Positions 36,663 through 44,045 of a stretch of 64,000 nt of DNA are shown here, one piece after another (position 1 is the stretch's first letter; each line of letters opens with the position of its first letter). The stretch lies in contig OY969422.1 of the NCBI GenBank assembly GCA_963699215.1, positions 1,860,001 to 1,924,000 of the forward strand. Reading direction: 5' to 3'. The notes under the pieces were generated by a model. That model made no database searches, had not been told where the DNA came from, and saw nothing but the letters and a program-made list of their open reading frames with translations. Source of the DNA: VRUE01 sp963699215. Lineage in GTDB: Bacteria; Actinomycetota; Thermoleophilia; Solirubrobacterales; 70-9. A program made the position numbers and the translations under genes.

Positions 36663-36728
36663 CCGGGTGACCCCTCCCAAAACGCTCGGCGGGAGCCTCG
36701 CTTGAGTGTTTTGGGAGAGGTCACCCGG
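36663..36728. repeat. Family A-like inverted repeat between the MaoC pair and hrcA
   Basis: Arms of 25 nt (36663-36687 and 36704-36728) match at 23 positions around a 16-nt loop. The arm contains the self-complement GGGTGACC(C). Read on the minus strand, the loop gives GCGAGGCTCCCG, similar to the AGGCTC core of the loops in prmA and trpBA, so this may be an inverted copy. hrcA starts 22 bases later. Confidence 0.75.
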
Positions 36729-36750
36729 CACTCCTCCTAGACTTCGAAGC

Positions 36751-37773
36751 GTGCTTTCCACGCGGCAAGAGCTGATTTTGCGGCTGGTCGTCGACGCTTA
36801 CCTCGCGTCCGGCAAGCCAGTGGCCTCGAAGGCGATTGCGGAGAGCGCCGAGGTCGAGTGGGGCCCGTCGACCGTGCGCGCCGAGCTGGCGGGGCTGGAG
36901 GCGGCGGGCTACCTGACCCATCCGCACACCTCCGCCGGCCGGGTGCCGACCGACGCCGGTTACCGCCGCTACGTCGATTTGCTGATCGCCTCGGGGGCGC
37001 CGCAGGCTGCCGCCGGGGTCGGGCTCGGGCTCTCGCGACTGCGGCGCGAGATCGACGAGGCGATGCGCGAGACCACCGCGGCGCTCGCCCGCGTCACCGA
37101 CCTGATGGCTCTGGCCACCGCTCCGGAGCCGGCCACGGCGACGATCCACCGGGTCGAGGTCCTGCGCCTGCAGCCGGACAAGGTGATGGCGATCGCGATC
37201 GCCTCGACCGGGGCGATCGCCAAGCGCGTCTTCGACTTCCAGGGGCCGGTCGATCCGGGACTCGTCGAGTGGGCGTCGAGCTATCTCAACGAGTCGCTTT
37301 CCGGGATGAGCGTTGGCGCGCGGATGATCGCCAACCGGCTCGCCGACCCCGACCTGGGCCCGGTCGAGTCGGGCTTCCTCGCCACGCTCGGCCCGGCCTT
37401 CACCGAGCTCGAGCAGGAGACCGGCGAGAGCCTCTACATGGAGGGGGCATCGCGCCTGCTCTCCGAAGCTCACCTCGACGACCTGCCCGGCGCGGACCGG
37501 TTGATGACCGCGCTCGAGCGGCGTGCCGGCGTGCTGGGGATGCTGCGCTCCACCCTCGGCGAGCGCTCCGTCTTCGTCTGGATCGGCGGCGAGAACCCGC
37601 AGCCCGAGCTGCGCTCGGTAAGCGTCGTCGGCGCCAACTACGGCCTCGGCCACCGCAACCTCGGCGCCGTCGGCGTGGTCGGTCCGCTGCGGATGGACTA
37701 CTCGACCGCGATCGCCTCTGTGCGGGGCGCGGCGCGCGAGCTGTCGCGCTACTGCGAGAACGTCTACGGCTGA
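36751..37773 (+). CDS. hrcA: Heat-inducible transcription repressor HrcA
   Basis: A 340-residue repressor of CIRCE-controlled heat-shock operons. The GTG start gives MLSTRQELILRLVVDAYLA, then the winged helix (SKAIAE, STVRAELAGLEAAGYLTHPHTSAGRVPT cited in parts) and the GAF-like/dimerisation region ending GPLRMDYSTAIASV. The typical HrcA motifs HTSAGRVPTDAGYR and GPLRMDY support the call. I see no complete CIRCE inverted repeat upstream. The stop overlaps dnaJ (TGATG). Confidence 0.93.
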   Translation: MLSTRQELILRLVVDAYLASGKPVASKAIAESAEVEWGPSTVRAELAGLEAAGYLTHPHTSAGRVPTDAGYRRYVDLLIASGAPQAAAGVGLGLSRLRREIDEAMRETTAALARVTDLMALATAPEPATATIHRVEVLRLQPDKVMAIAIASTGAIAKRVFDFQGPVDPGLVEWASSYLNESLSGMSVGARMIANRLADPDLGPVESGFLATLGPAFTELEQETGESLYMEGASRLLSEAHLDDLPGADRLMTALERRAGVLGMLRSTLGERSVFVWIGGENPQPELRSVSVVGANYGLGHRNLGAVGVVGPLRMDYSTAIASVRGAARELSRYCENVYG

Positions 37774-38438
37774 TGCCCAGCGACTACTACGAGATCCTCG
37801 GGGTCGGCCGCGACGCCAACAAGGCGGAGGTGAAGACCGCCTTTCGCCGCCTCGCTCGCGAGCTGCACCCGGACGTCAACGACCACGATCCCGAGGCCGA
37901 GGAGAAGTTCAAGGCGGCGGCGGAAGCCTACGAGGTGCTCTCCGACCCCGAGCGCCGCCGCGCCTACGACGCCTACGGTCACGAGGGCCTGCGCGGCGCG
38001 GGCGCGGCGCCGGGTGGCTTCGGCTCGGTCGAGGACATCTTCCAGGCCTTCTTCGGCGGCAACTTCGGCTTCGAGGTGAGGCGCGGCCCGATGCGCGGTC
38101 AGGACCTGATCCACACGGTCGAGATTTCCGCTGTCGAAGCGATGCTGGGGGCGAAGGTCAGGGTGCCGAGCCACGAGGGCGAACGGGAGATCGAGCTGCC
38201 GCCGGGCACCCAGCCGGGGTCCCAGTTCGCGCTGCGCGGCCACGGCATGCCCGGCGCCAACGGCGGGCCCCCCGGCGATCTGGTGATCGCGGTCCAGGTG
38301 ATCGTCCCGGTCGAGCTCTCCGAGGAGCAGCGCGAGCTGGCGGCGAAGCTCGACGAGAGCCTGGGGCCGGACAACCTCCGCTCGCGCCGCGGTGGTGAGG
38401 AGAGCTTCTTCTCACGCATGCGCAGGGCCTTCGGTTGA
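37773..38438 (+). CDS. dnaJ: Short DnaJ chaperone lacking the zinc-finger domain
   Basis: 221 residues instead of the usual ~370. The J domain (residues 3-68) has the HPD motif (ARELHPDVND). A short G/F region (GFGSVEDIFQAFFGG) follows. Then RGPMRGQDLIHTVEISAVEAMLGAKV runs straight into PPGTQPGSQFALRGHGMP, a C-terminal-domain II sequence. No CxxCxGxG repeat is present. It therefore looks as if domain I and the cysteine-rich module were lost by fusion of the two similar beta domains. It directly follows hrcA, as dnaJ2 genes do in actinobacteria. Confidence 0.88.
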   Translation: MPSDYYEILGVGRDANKAEVKTAFRRLARELHPDVNDHDPEAEEKFKAAAEAYEVLSDPERRRAYDAYGHEGLRGAGAAPGGFGSVEDIFQAFFGGNFGFEVRRGPMRGQDLIHTVEISAVEAMLGAKVRVPSHEGEREIELPPGTQPGSQFALRGHGMPGANGGPPGDLVIAVQVIVPVELSEEQRELAAKLDESLGPDNLRSRRGGEESFFSRMRRAFG

Positions 38439-39306
38439 TCCGGCTCGCGGTCCGCTGCACTCCCCGGCTGGCGGAGCAGGTGCTGGCCGAGCTGACCGTG
38501 CTGGCCCCCAATGGGGTCGAGGAAGAGCTAGGCACAGGCTACGTCGAGTACGCGATCTACGGTGGCGAAGGTGAGCTGCCGGATCTAGGCGAGATCGAGG
38601 CGGCGGTGGGCGACGGCCTGGTCGAGCTGGAGGCGACGACGGTGCCAGACGACTGGGCCGACCGCTGGCAGGATTTCCACAAGCCCATGCTGATCGGCGG
38701 TCGGCTCTGGCTGCGTCCCTCCTGGGAGGAGCCACGCGACGACGCCATCGACCTGGTCGTCGACCCCGGCCGCGCCTTCGGCACGGGCGCCCACCCGACC
38801 ACGAGGCTATGCCTGGAGTTGCTGCTCCAGTTGGAGGGAGCGGGTGAAGCCGATGGCCCGCTGACCGACCTCGGCACCGGCTCGGGAGTCCTCGCGATCG
38901 CCGCCGCCAAGCTCGGCTGGAGCCCCGTCCACGCCTACGACCACGAGCCTGCCGCGATCGAGGCCGCCGAAGCCAATGCAACCGCGAACGGTGCCGAGGC
39001 TCGTTTCGAGCGCCTCAACCTGCGCGAGCAGCTTCCCGACTTGGCGGCGACGGCGGTAGCCAACCTGACTGCCCCCGTCCTGGGGGCGATCGCCCTGCAG
39101 CTGACGAGGGATCGGGGGAGGCCTCCCGGGGTAACAGCATGGAGGCTCGGGGAGGCCTCCCCCCGATCCCCGACACCCTGATCTGCTCCGGCCTCCTCCC
39201 GGTCGAGCTCGACCGGGTCGCCGCCGCCTTCGGCTCGGCCGGCCTTGCCGAGGACGAACGCCGCCATGACGGCGACTGGGCTGCGCTGCTGCTACGTCGG
39301 CGTTAG
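38435..39306 (+). CDS. prmA: Ribosomal protein L11 methyltransferase (frameshift within a palindromic insert)
   Basis: Trimethylates L11. TTG at 38435 overlaps the dnaJ stop (TTGA). The N-terminal domain is followed by the SAM fold: DPGRAFGTGAHPTTRL, LTDLGTGSGVLAIAAAKLG, VANLTAPVL. At 39108-39170 a palindromic element interrupts the gene. As given, the frame then stops at TGA ~39181, but the normal C-terminus (DTLICSGLLPVELDRV...WAALLLRR) continues in another frame to TAG 39304-39306. The left arm has five G where the right arm implies six; restoring one G opens the frame through the insert. Confidence 0.87.
39108..39170. repeat. Palindromic element, family A copy (inside prmA)
   Basis: Arms at 39108-39127 (20 nt) and 39150-39170 (21 nt) are perfect complements apart from one missing G in the left G-run. 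Loop 39128-39149 contains AACAGCATGGAGGCTC. With the G restored it reads in frame as RGNSMEARGG. The arm contains the self-complement GGAGGCCTCC. Confidence 0.85.
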
Positions 39307-39311
39307 CGGAT

Positions 39312-39809
39312 ATGTTTCCGGCGATGCTGGCGACGATCGTGGACCCGGGCTACAAGATCGCCCTCTTCCTCCACATCCTCGCGGTGGTGCTGGCTTTCGG
39401 ACCCACCTTTGGCTACGCGCTCTTCTTCTCCGTAGCGCCCCAGCATCCACGGGCAACGCCGGCGATCTTGTCCGGGGTGCAGAAATGCGATCGGTACTTG
39501 GTCAACCCCGGGATGATCGTCCTGCTGCTGGCCGGGATCTACCTGCTCGTCGACGGGCCGTGGGAGACGAGCGATGCATTTATCAGCGTTGGCTTCCTGG
39601 CGATCATCGTTCTCTTCGGTCTCCAGCACGCTTTCTTCCAGCCTCAGACCCAAAAGGCGAAGGAACTGGCAGAGCGCGATCTGAAGGCGGGAGACACGCC
39701 CAGCGACGAGTTCGAAGCGGTCAGCCAACGACTCGGCAAAGTCGGTGGCCTCGCCGGCCTGATCGTCGTCGTGGCGATCTTCTTCATGACGTACAAGCCC
39801 TTCCTATGA
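39312..39809 (+). CDS. DUF2269-like integral membrane protein
   Basis: 165 residues with four hydrophobic segments: KIALFLHILAVVLAFGPTFG, PGMIVLLLAGIYLLV, ISVGFLAIIVLFGLQHAFF and VGGLAGLIVVVAIFF. The first helix (LFLHILAVVLAFGPTF) and the second-half arrangement fit the DUF2269 membrane family. Function unknown. It lies between prmA and murI on the same strand, starting 6 bases after the prmA stop. Confidence 0.6.
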   Translation: MFPAMLATIVDPGYKIALFLHILAVVLAFGPTFGYALFFSVAPQHPRATPAILSGVQKCDRYLVNPGMIVLLLAGIYLLVDGPWETSDAFISVGFLAIIVLFGLQHAFFQPQTQKAKELAERDLKAGDTPSDEFEAVSQRLGKVGGLAGLIVVVAIFFMTYKPFL

Positions 39810-39873
39810 TCTGTCGGCGCTGACGGCCCTGTCCTCGTCAGAGCCAAAGCTCGACGCTTCGCTGCCGATCGCG

Positions 39874-40678
39874 ATGTTCGATTCCGGGGTCGGCGGCCTT
39901 ACCGTGCTGCACGAGTGCCTGGTCTCGCTGCCGGAGGAGGACTTCGTCTACCTCGGCGACACGGCGATGTTCCCCTACGGCACGCGCGACCCGGCGCGGC
40001 TGCGCGAGCGGATCAGGGCGATCGCCACGCTGTTGCTGCGAGGATGGCGCCAAGCTGCTGGTCATCGCCTGCAACACGGCGACCTCGATCGGCACCGACG
40101 TGGCGCGCGAGGTCGCCGCCGAGCATGGGGTGGAGGTCGTGCCGGTGGTCGAGCCGCAGGCCGAGATCGCCGCGGCGATCACCGACAACGCGCGCGTCGG
40201 CGTGCTGGCGACGCCGAACACGGTTGAGAGCGGTGCCTACCGGCGCGCCCTGGAAGCCCAGGGGCGGGCGCTCGAGGTGACCGAGGTCGAGGCGCCCGAT
40301 CTGGCGCCCTTCATCCAGGACGGCTCCCCCTTCGACCAGGACGTGGTCGAGATGGCGCGTGCCTACTGCGCGCCGCTGAAGCGAGCCGAGGTCGACACGC
40401 TGATCCTCGGCTGCACCCACTACCCGCTGGTCGCGCCGATGCTGCAGCGCATCCTCGGCCGCGACGTTCGCCTGGTCAGCGGCGGCCACGCGGTCGCCGC
40501 CGCCGCGCAGCGCACGCTCGAGGGTGCCGGCCTGGCGCGCCCCGCCGACGGCGAGGGCGAGTACCGCTTCCTCTGCAGCGGCGACGTCGAGTCCTTCCGC
40601 GAGCTCGGCACGCGTTTCCTGCAGATGCCCTTGGGAGACGTCGAGCGGATCGATCTGGTCGCCGCCGACTACCCTTAG
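39874..40678 (+). CDS. murI: Glutamate racemase (one frameshift, start uncertain)
   Basis: Makes D-glutamate for peptidoglycan. FDSGVGGLTVLHECL, YLGDTAMFPYGTR, the first catalytic cysteine in VIACNTATSIG and the second in LILGCTHYPLVAP are all present. One extra G near 40042 separates the first ~55 residues from the rest. ATG 39874 would begin at MFDSG and drop a strand (PIA) that most MurI proteins have; no ATG/GTG/TTG lies upstream in frame, but CTG codons do (for example 39829). The stop is at 40676-40678. Confidence 0.9.
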
Positions 40679-40683
40679 TGCGG

Positions 40684-41115
40684 ATGAGCGTTCTGGAGCA
40701 GGTACAGGCGGACGTGCGCAGCGCGATGAAAGCGGGCGAGCGCGAGCGTGCCGCGGCGCTGCGGATGATCGTCGACTCGCTGCAGCAGGACGCCAAGCTG
40801 GGCAAGGGCGACGAGGTCGCGGTGCTGCAGCGCGAGCGCAAGAAGCGACTGGAGGCAGCGGACGCCTACGACGAGGCGGGCCGAATCGAGCAGACCGCAG
40901 CCGAGCGTTTCGAGGCCGAGCTGATCGAGGGGTACCTGCCGGCGCAGATCTCCGACGAGGAGCTGGCCGCCCTGGTCGAGGCGGCGATCGCCGAGACCGG
41001 CGCCACCGAGCAGAAGCAGATGGGCCAGGTGATGTCGGCGCTGATGCCGAGGCTCGGCGGGCGCGCCGACGGCAAGCGGGTCAGCGCGGCGGTGCGAGAG
41101 AAACTTGGCTCGTAG
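40684..41115 (+). CDS. yqeY: GatB/YqeY domain protein
   Basis: 143 residues: SVLEQVQADVRSAMKAGERERAAALRM, then YDEAGRIEQTAAERFEAELIEGYLPAQIS and MGQVMSALMPRLGGRADGKRV, matching the stand-alone YqeY family related to the tail of GatB. The tRNA-amidase relation is structural; the cellular role is not settled. An alternative GTG at 40678 would add two residues. Overlaps phoH by 11 bases. Confidence 0.88.
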   Translation: MSVLEQVQADVRSAMKAGERERAAALRMIVDSLQQDAKLGKGDEVAVLQRERKKRLEAADAYDEAGRIEQTAAERFEAELIEGYLPAQISDEELAALVEAAIAETGATEQKQMGQVMSALMPRLGGRADGKRVSAAVREKLGS

Positions 41116-42079
41116 GCAGCTGACCCTCGACAACACCGTGGCCGCCGAGCTGGCCGGGTCCGAGGATGCCGTCCTGCGGGCTTTGCGCGGCCGCCTCGAC
41201 TGCGACTTCCACCTGCGCGGCAATGTCCTCACCCTGGACGGCGACTCGACCGATGTGCAGACCGCCGCCACCGTCGTCGACGAGCTCGTCGACCTGATCG
41301 AGCAGGGGCACGAGGTAGCGCCGGGGACGATCGAAGCGGTCACCGGCGCGCTCGACGCCGAGGAGAGCCCGGCCGAGATCCTCGAGGACGTCGTCTGGCG
41401 GCATCGCAACACCAAGGTGGCGCCGAAGACGCTCAACCAGAAGCGCTACGTCGACTCGATCCGCCGTCACACGATCACCTTCGGCATCGGCCCGGCCGGC
41501 ACCGGCAAGACCTTTCTCGCCGTGGCGATGGCGGCGGCAGCGCTCGCCGAGCGCGAGGTGCAGCGGATCATCCTCACCCGACCGGCGGTCGAGGCGGGGG
41601 AGCGGCTCGGCTTCCTGCCCGGCGACATCCAGGCCAAGGTCGACCCCTACCTGCGGCCGCTCTTCGACGCGCTCTACGACATGCTCGACCCCGACCGGGT
41701 CAACGGCTACTTCGAGCGCGGCGTGATCGAGGTAGCGCCGCTCGCCTTCATGCGCGGCCGTACCCTCAACGACTCCTTCGTGATCCTCGACGAGGCGCAG
41801 AACACCAGCCCCGAGCAGATGAAGATGTTCCTCACCCGGCTCGGCTTCAACTCGCGCATGGTCGTCACCGGCGACGTCACCCAGATCGATCTGCCGACCG
41901 ACCAGCGCTCGGGCCTGGTCGTCGTCCGCGACATCCTCAGCGAGGTGCAGGACATCTCCTTCGTCCGCTTCGGCGGCGAGGACGTCGTCCGCCACAAGCT
42001 CGTGCAGCGGATCGTCGCCGCCTACGGCGAGCACGCCGAGCGCCAGAAGGACGAGCAGCCGCCGGCGGATGGCGGCTGA
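41105..42079 (+). CDS. PhoH-family ATPase
   Basis: 324 residues from TTG 41105 (overlapping yqeY). An N-terminal KH-like region (residues 1-90) precedes the PhoH ATPase domain with Walker A GPAGTGKTFLA, Walker B DSFVILDEAQNTSPEQMKM and TRLGFNSRMVVTGDVTQIDLP (sensor). Together with ybeY and era it forms the conserved phoH-ybeY-era group connected with 16S rRNA maturation and ribosome quality. Confidence 0.92.
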   Translation: MARRQLTLDNTVAAELAGSEDAVLRALRGRLDCDFHLRGNVLTLDGDSTDVQTAATVVDELVDLIEQGHEVAPGTIEAVTGALDAEESPAEILEDVVWRHRNTKVAPKTLNQKRYVDSIRRHTITFGIGPAGTGKTFLAVAMAAAALAEREVQRIILTRPAVEAGERLGFLPGDIQAKVDPYLRPLFDALYDMLDPDRVNGYFERGVIEVAPLAFMRGRTLNDSFVILDEAQNTSPEQMKMFLTRLGFNSRMVVTGDVTQIDLPTDQRSGLVVVRDILSEVQDISFVRFGGEDVVRHKLVQRIVAAYGEHAERQKDEQPPADGG

Positions 42080-42434
42080 CCTCTCCGACGTGCCGGCCGA
42101 GCTGCGCACCGCGGTTGCCGCGGCGCTGGCAGCGGCGGGGGTCGCCGACGGTCACCTCGCGGTGGAGCTGGTGGATGCGGCGCGGATCCGTGAGCTCAAC
42201 CACGCGCATCGCGGCAAGGACGACGCCACCGACGTGCTCGCCTTCCCGCTCGACGGCGCCGGGCCGACCGTCGGACCGCGCGAGCTGGGCGACGTGACGA
42301 TCTGCCCGGAGCACTGCTCCGACCTGACCGAGGCGACGGTCCACGGCACCCTGCACCTCTGCGGCATGGACCACGAGACCGACGACGGCGAGATGCTGGC
42401 CATGCAGGAGCGCGTGCTGGCGGGGCTGCGATGA
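42069..42434 (+). CDS. ybeY: Endoribonuclease YbeY
   Basis: A 121-residue metalloprotein in 16S rRNA 3'-end maturation. The zinc motif is HGTLHLCGMDHETDD (three histidines); NHAHRGKDDATDVLAFPL is the other conserved block. It overlaps the phoH gene by 11 bases and era by 4, consistent with translational coupling. Confidence 0.94.
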   Translation: MAADLSDVPAELRTAVAAALAAAGVADGHLAVELVDAARIRELNHAHRGKDDATDVLAFPLDGAGPTVGPRELGDVTICPEHCSDLTEATVHGTLHLCGMDHETDDGEMLAMQERVLAGLR

Positions 42435-43324
42435 CGCGGGCCGGCTTCGTCGGGCTCGCCGGGCGCCCCAACGTCGGCAAGTCGACCCTGGTCAACGCGA
42501 TCGTCGGCAGCCGCGTCGCGATCGTCTCGATGCGCCCGCAGACGACGCGGCGGGCGATCCGCGGCATCGCGACCGACATCGAGGCCGGCCGCCAGCTCGT
42601 CCTCGTCGACCTGCCCGGGGTGCAGAAGCCGCGCGACGTGCTGACCGAGCGCATGCAGAGCCGGGTCGAGCGCGAGCTCGCCGACTCCGACCTCGCCCTG
42701 CTGGTCGTCAACGGCGAGCAGGGGATCGGCCCCGGCGACCGCTTCATCGCCCGCGCCCTGCTCGCCGCCCAGCGCGAGCTGCCGACGATCTGCGCGGTCA
42801 ACAAGATCGACACGGTCGGGCCTAACGAGCTGGTCCCGGTGCTCGCCGAGGCGGCCGAGCTGGAGGGGGTCGACGAGGTCTTCCCGATCAGCGCCCGCGA
42901 CGGCAAGGGCTTGGAGGAGCTGGTGCGGCGGCTCGGCGAGCTCGTCCCCGAGGGCCCCTACCTCTACCCGCCCGAGGACCACAGCGACCAGTCGAGCGAG
43001 ACGATGCTTGCCGAGCTGATCCGCGAGCAGGTGCTCAACCGCACCCGCGACGAGATCCCGCACTCGGTCGAGGTGAGCGTCAAGGAGATCGACGCCCGCG
43101 AGGACGGCCTGGTGACCGTTCGCGCCGAGGTCTGGGCGGAGACCGAGTCGCAGAAGGGCATCCTGATCGGCAAGGGCGGCGCCAAGGTCGGCGAGATCGG
43201 CAGCGGCGCCCGCCGCTCGCTGGAAGCCGAGCTGGGCGCCAAGGTCCACCTCGACCTCCAGGTCCGGGTGCGGGCTCGTTGGCGTCGCGACGAGGATCTC
43301 CTGGATCGACTTGGCATTGAGTGA
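42431..43324 (+). CDS. era: GTPase Era
   Basis: 297 residues. G1 GRPNVGKSTL, G2 region RPQTTR, G3 DLPGVQKP, G4 NKID, and a C-terminal KH domain (GILIGKGGAKVGEIGSGAR). It binds the 3' end of 16S rRNA during 30S assembly. ATGA overlap with ybeY. A strong double inverted repeat starts right after the stop. Confidence 0.96.
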   Translation: MTRAGFVGLAGRPNVGKSTLVNAIVGSRVAIVSMRPQTTRRAIRGIATDIEAGRQLVLVDLPGVQKPRDVLTERMQSRVERELADSDLALLVVNGEQGIGPGDRFIARALLAAQRELPTICAVNKIDTVGPNELVPVLAEAAELEGVDEVFPISARDGKGLEELVRRLGELVPEGPYLYPPEDHSDQSSETMLAELIREQVLNRTRDEIPHSVEVSVKEIDAREDGLVTVRAEVWAETESQKGILIGKGGAKVGEIGSGARRSLEAELGAKVHLDLQVRVRARWRRDEDLLDRLGIE

Positions 43325-43413
43325 GCGATGGGGGATGCCCCCGCCCGGACAAACGCCGGGCTAATTAGCCCGGCGTTTTGAGTATCCGCCCGTTCGGGGG
43401 CATCCCCCATCGC
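43325..43413. repeat. 89-nt nested inverted repeat between era and hisIE
   Basis: Perfect 19-bp outer arms (43325-43343 and 43395-43413), each holding the self-complement GGGGGATGCCCCC, enclose a perfect 28-nt palindrome (43351-43378). The outer left arm begins directly after the era stop TGA (43322-43324). Confidence 0.85.
43351..43378. terminator. Probable intrinsic terminator after era
   Basis: A 28-nt palindrome (AAACGCCGGGCTAA and its complement) with a GC-rich stem, followed by TTTTG and preceded by CAAA. It could work in both directions, but the transcripts here run left to right. Confidence 0.65.
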
Positions 43414-43433
43414 CCCTGCCATACGATTGTTCG

Positions 43434-44045
43434 ATGTTCGAGCAGGTTCGATTTGACGAACAGGGCCTGGTCCCATGCGTGGCGCAGGACGCCGAGAGCG
43501 GCGAGGTGCTGACGCTTGCTTACGCAAATGAGGAGGCTTTGCGCCTGACGGTGGAGACTGGCGAAATGCACTTCTTCAGCCGCTCGCGCGAGCGGATCTG
43601 GCGCAAAGGGGAAGAGTCGGGACACGTTTTGAAGCTGAAGCAGCTGCGCCTCGATTGCGACGGCGACGCGATCGTCGCCCTGGTCGAGCCGACCGGGCCC
43701 GCCTGCCACACCGGTGAGCGCTCCTGCTTCTACCGTGAGCTGGGTGGCGAGTCGCCCCAGCCCGTCGCGCACGAGGCGCTGGCCGTTCTGCAGCGCACCC
43801 TGCGCAGCCGCGCCGCCGAGCGGCCCGAGGGCAGCTACACGGCGAAGCTGCTCGACGACCCGCAGCTGATCGGCGAGAAGGTCGAGGAGGAGGCCGAGGA
43901 GGTCGTGCGCGCGGCGCGCGAGGAGTCCGACGAGCGCGTCGCCGAGGAGGCCGCCGACCTGCTCTACCACCTCGGTGTCCTGCTCGCCTCGCGCGAGGTG
44001 CCCCATGCCGCGGTGATGGAGGTGCTCAATGGCCGTCGCAGCTGA
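43434..44045 (+). CDS. hisIE: Bifunctional phosphoribosyl-AMP cyclohydrolase / phosphoribosyl-ATP pyrophosphatase
   Basis: 203 residues catalysing steps 2 and 3 of histidine synthesis. The HisI half (residues 1-105) shows LTLAYANEEALRLTVETGEMHFFSRSRERIWRKGEESGHV in parts and the zinc motif DCDGDAIV...GPACHTGERSCFY. The HisE half (about 115-203) has GSYTAKLLDD, KVEEEAEEVVRAA and EEAADLLYHLGVLL. It overlaps trpE by 17 bases, linking His and Trp synthesis, which share PRPP. Confidence 0.95.
   Translation: MFEQVRFDEQGLVPCVAQDAESGEVLTLAYANEEALRLTVETGEMHFFSRSRERIWRKGEESGHVLKLKQLRLDCDGDAIVALVEPTGPACHTGERSCFYRELGGESPQPVAHEALAVLQRTLRSRAAERPEGSYTAKLLDDPQLIGEKVEEEAEEVVRAAREESDERVAEEAADLLYHLGVLLASREVPHAAVMEVLNGRRS

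Noticed and set aside
36658..36750. CIRCE operator for hrcA
   Set aside because: The inverted repeat here does not contain the TTAGCACTC-N9-GAGTGCTAA pattern.
43414..44028. Trp attenuator or T-box leader before trpE
   Set aside because: trpE begins inside hisIE; no leader peptide with Trp codons and no T-box-like sequence in the short gap before hisIE.
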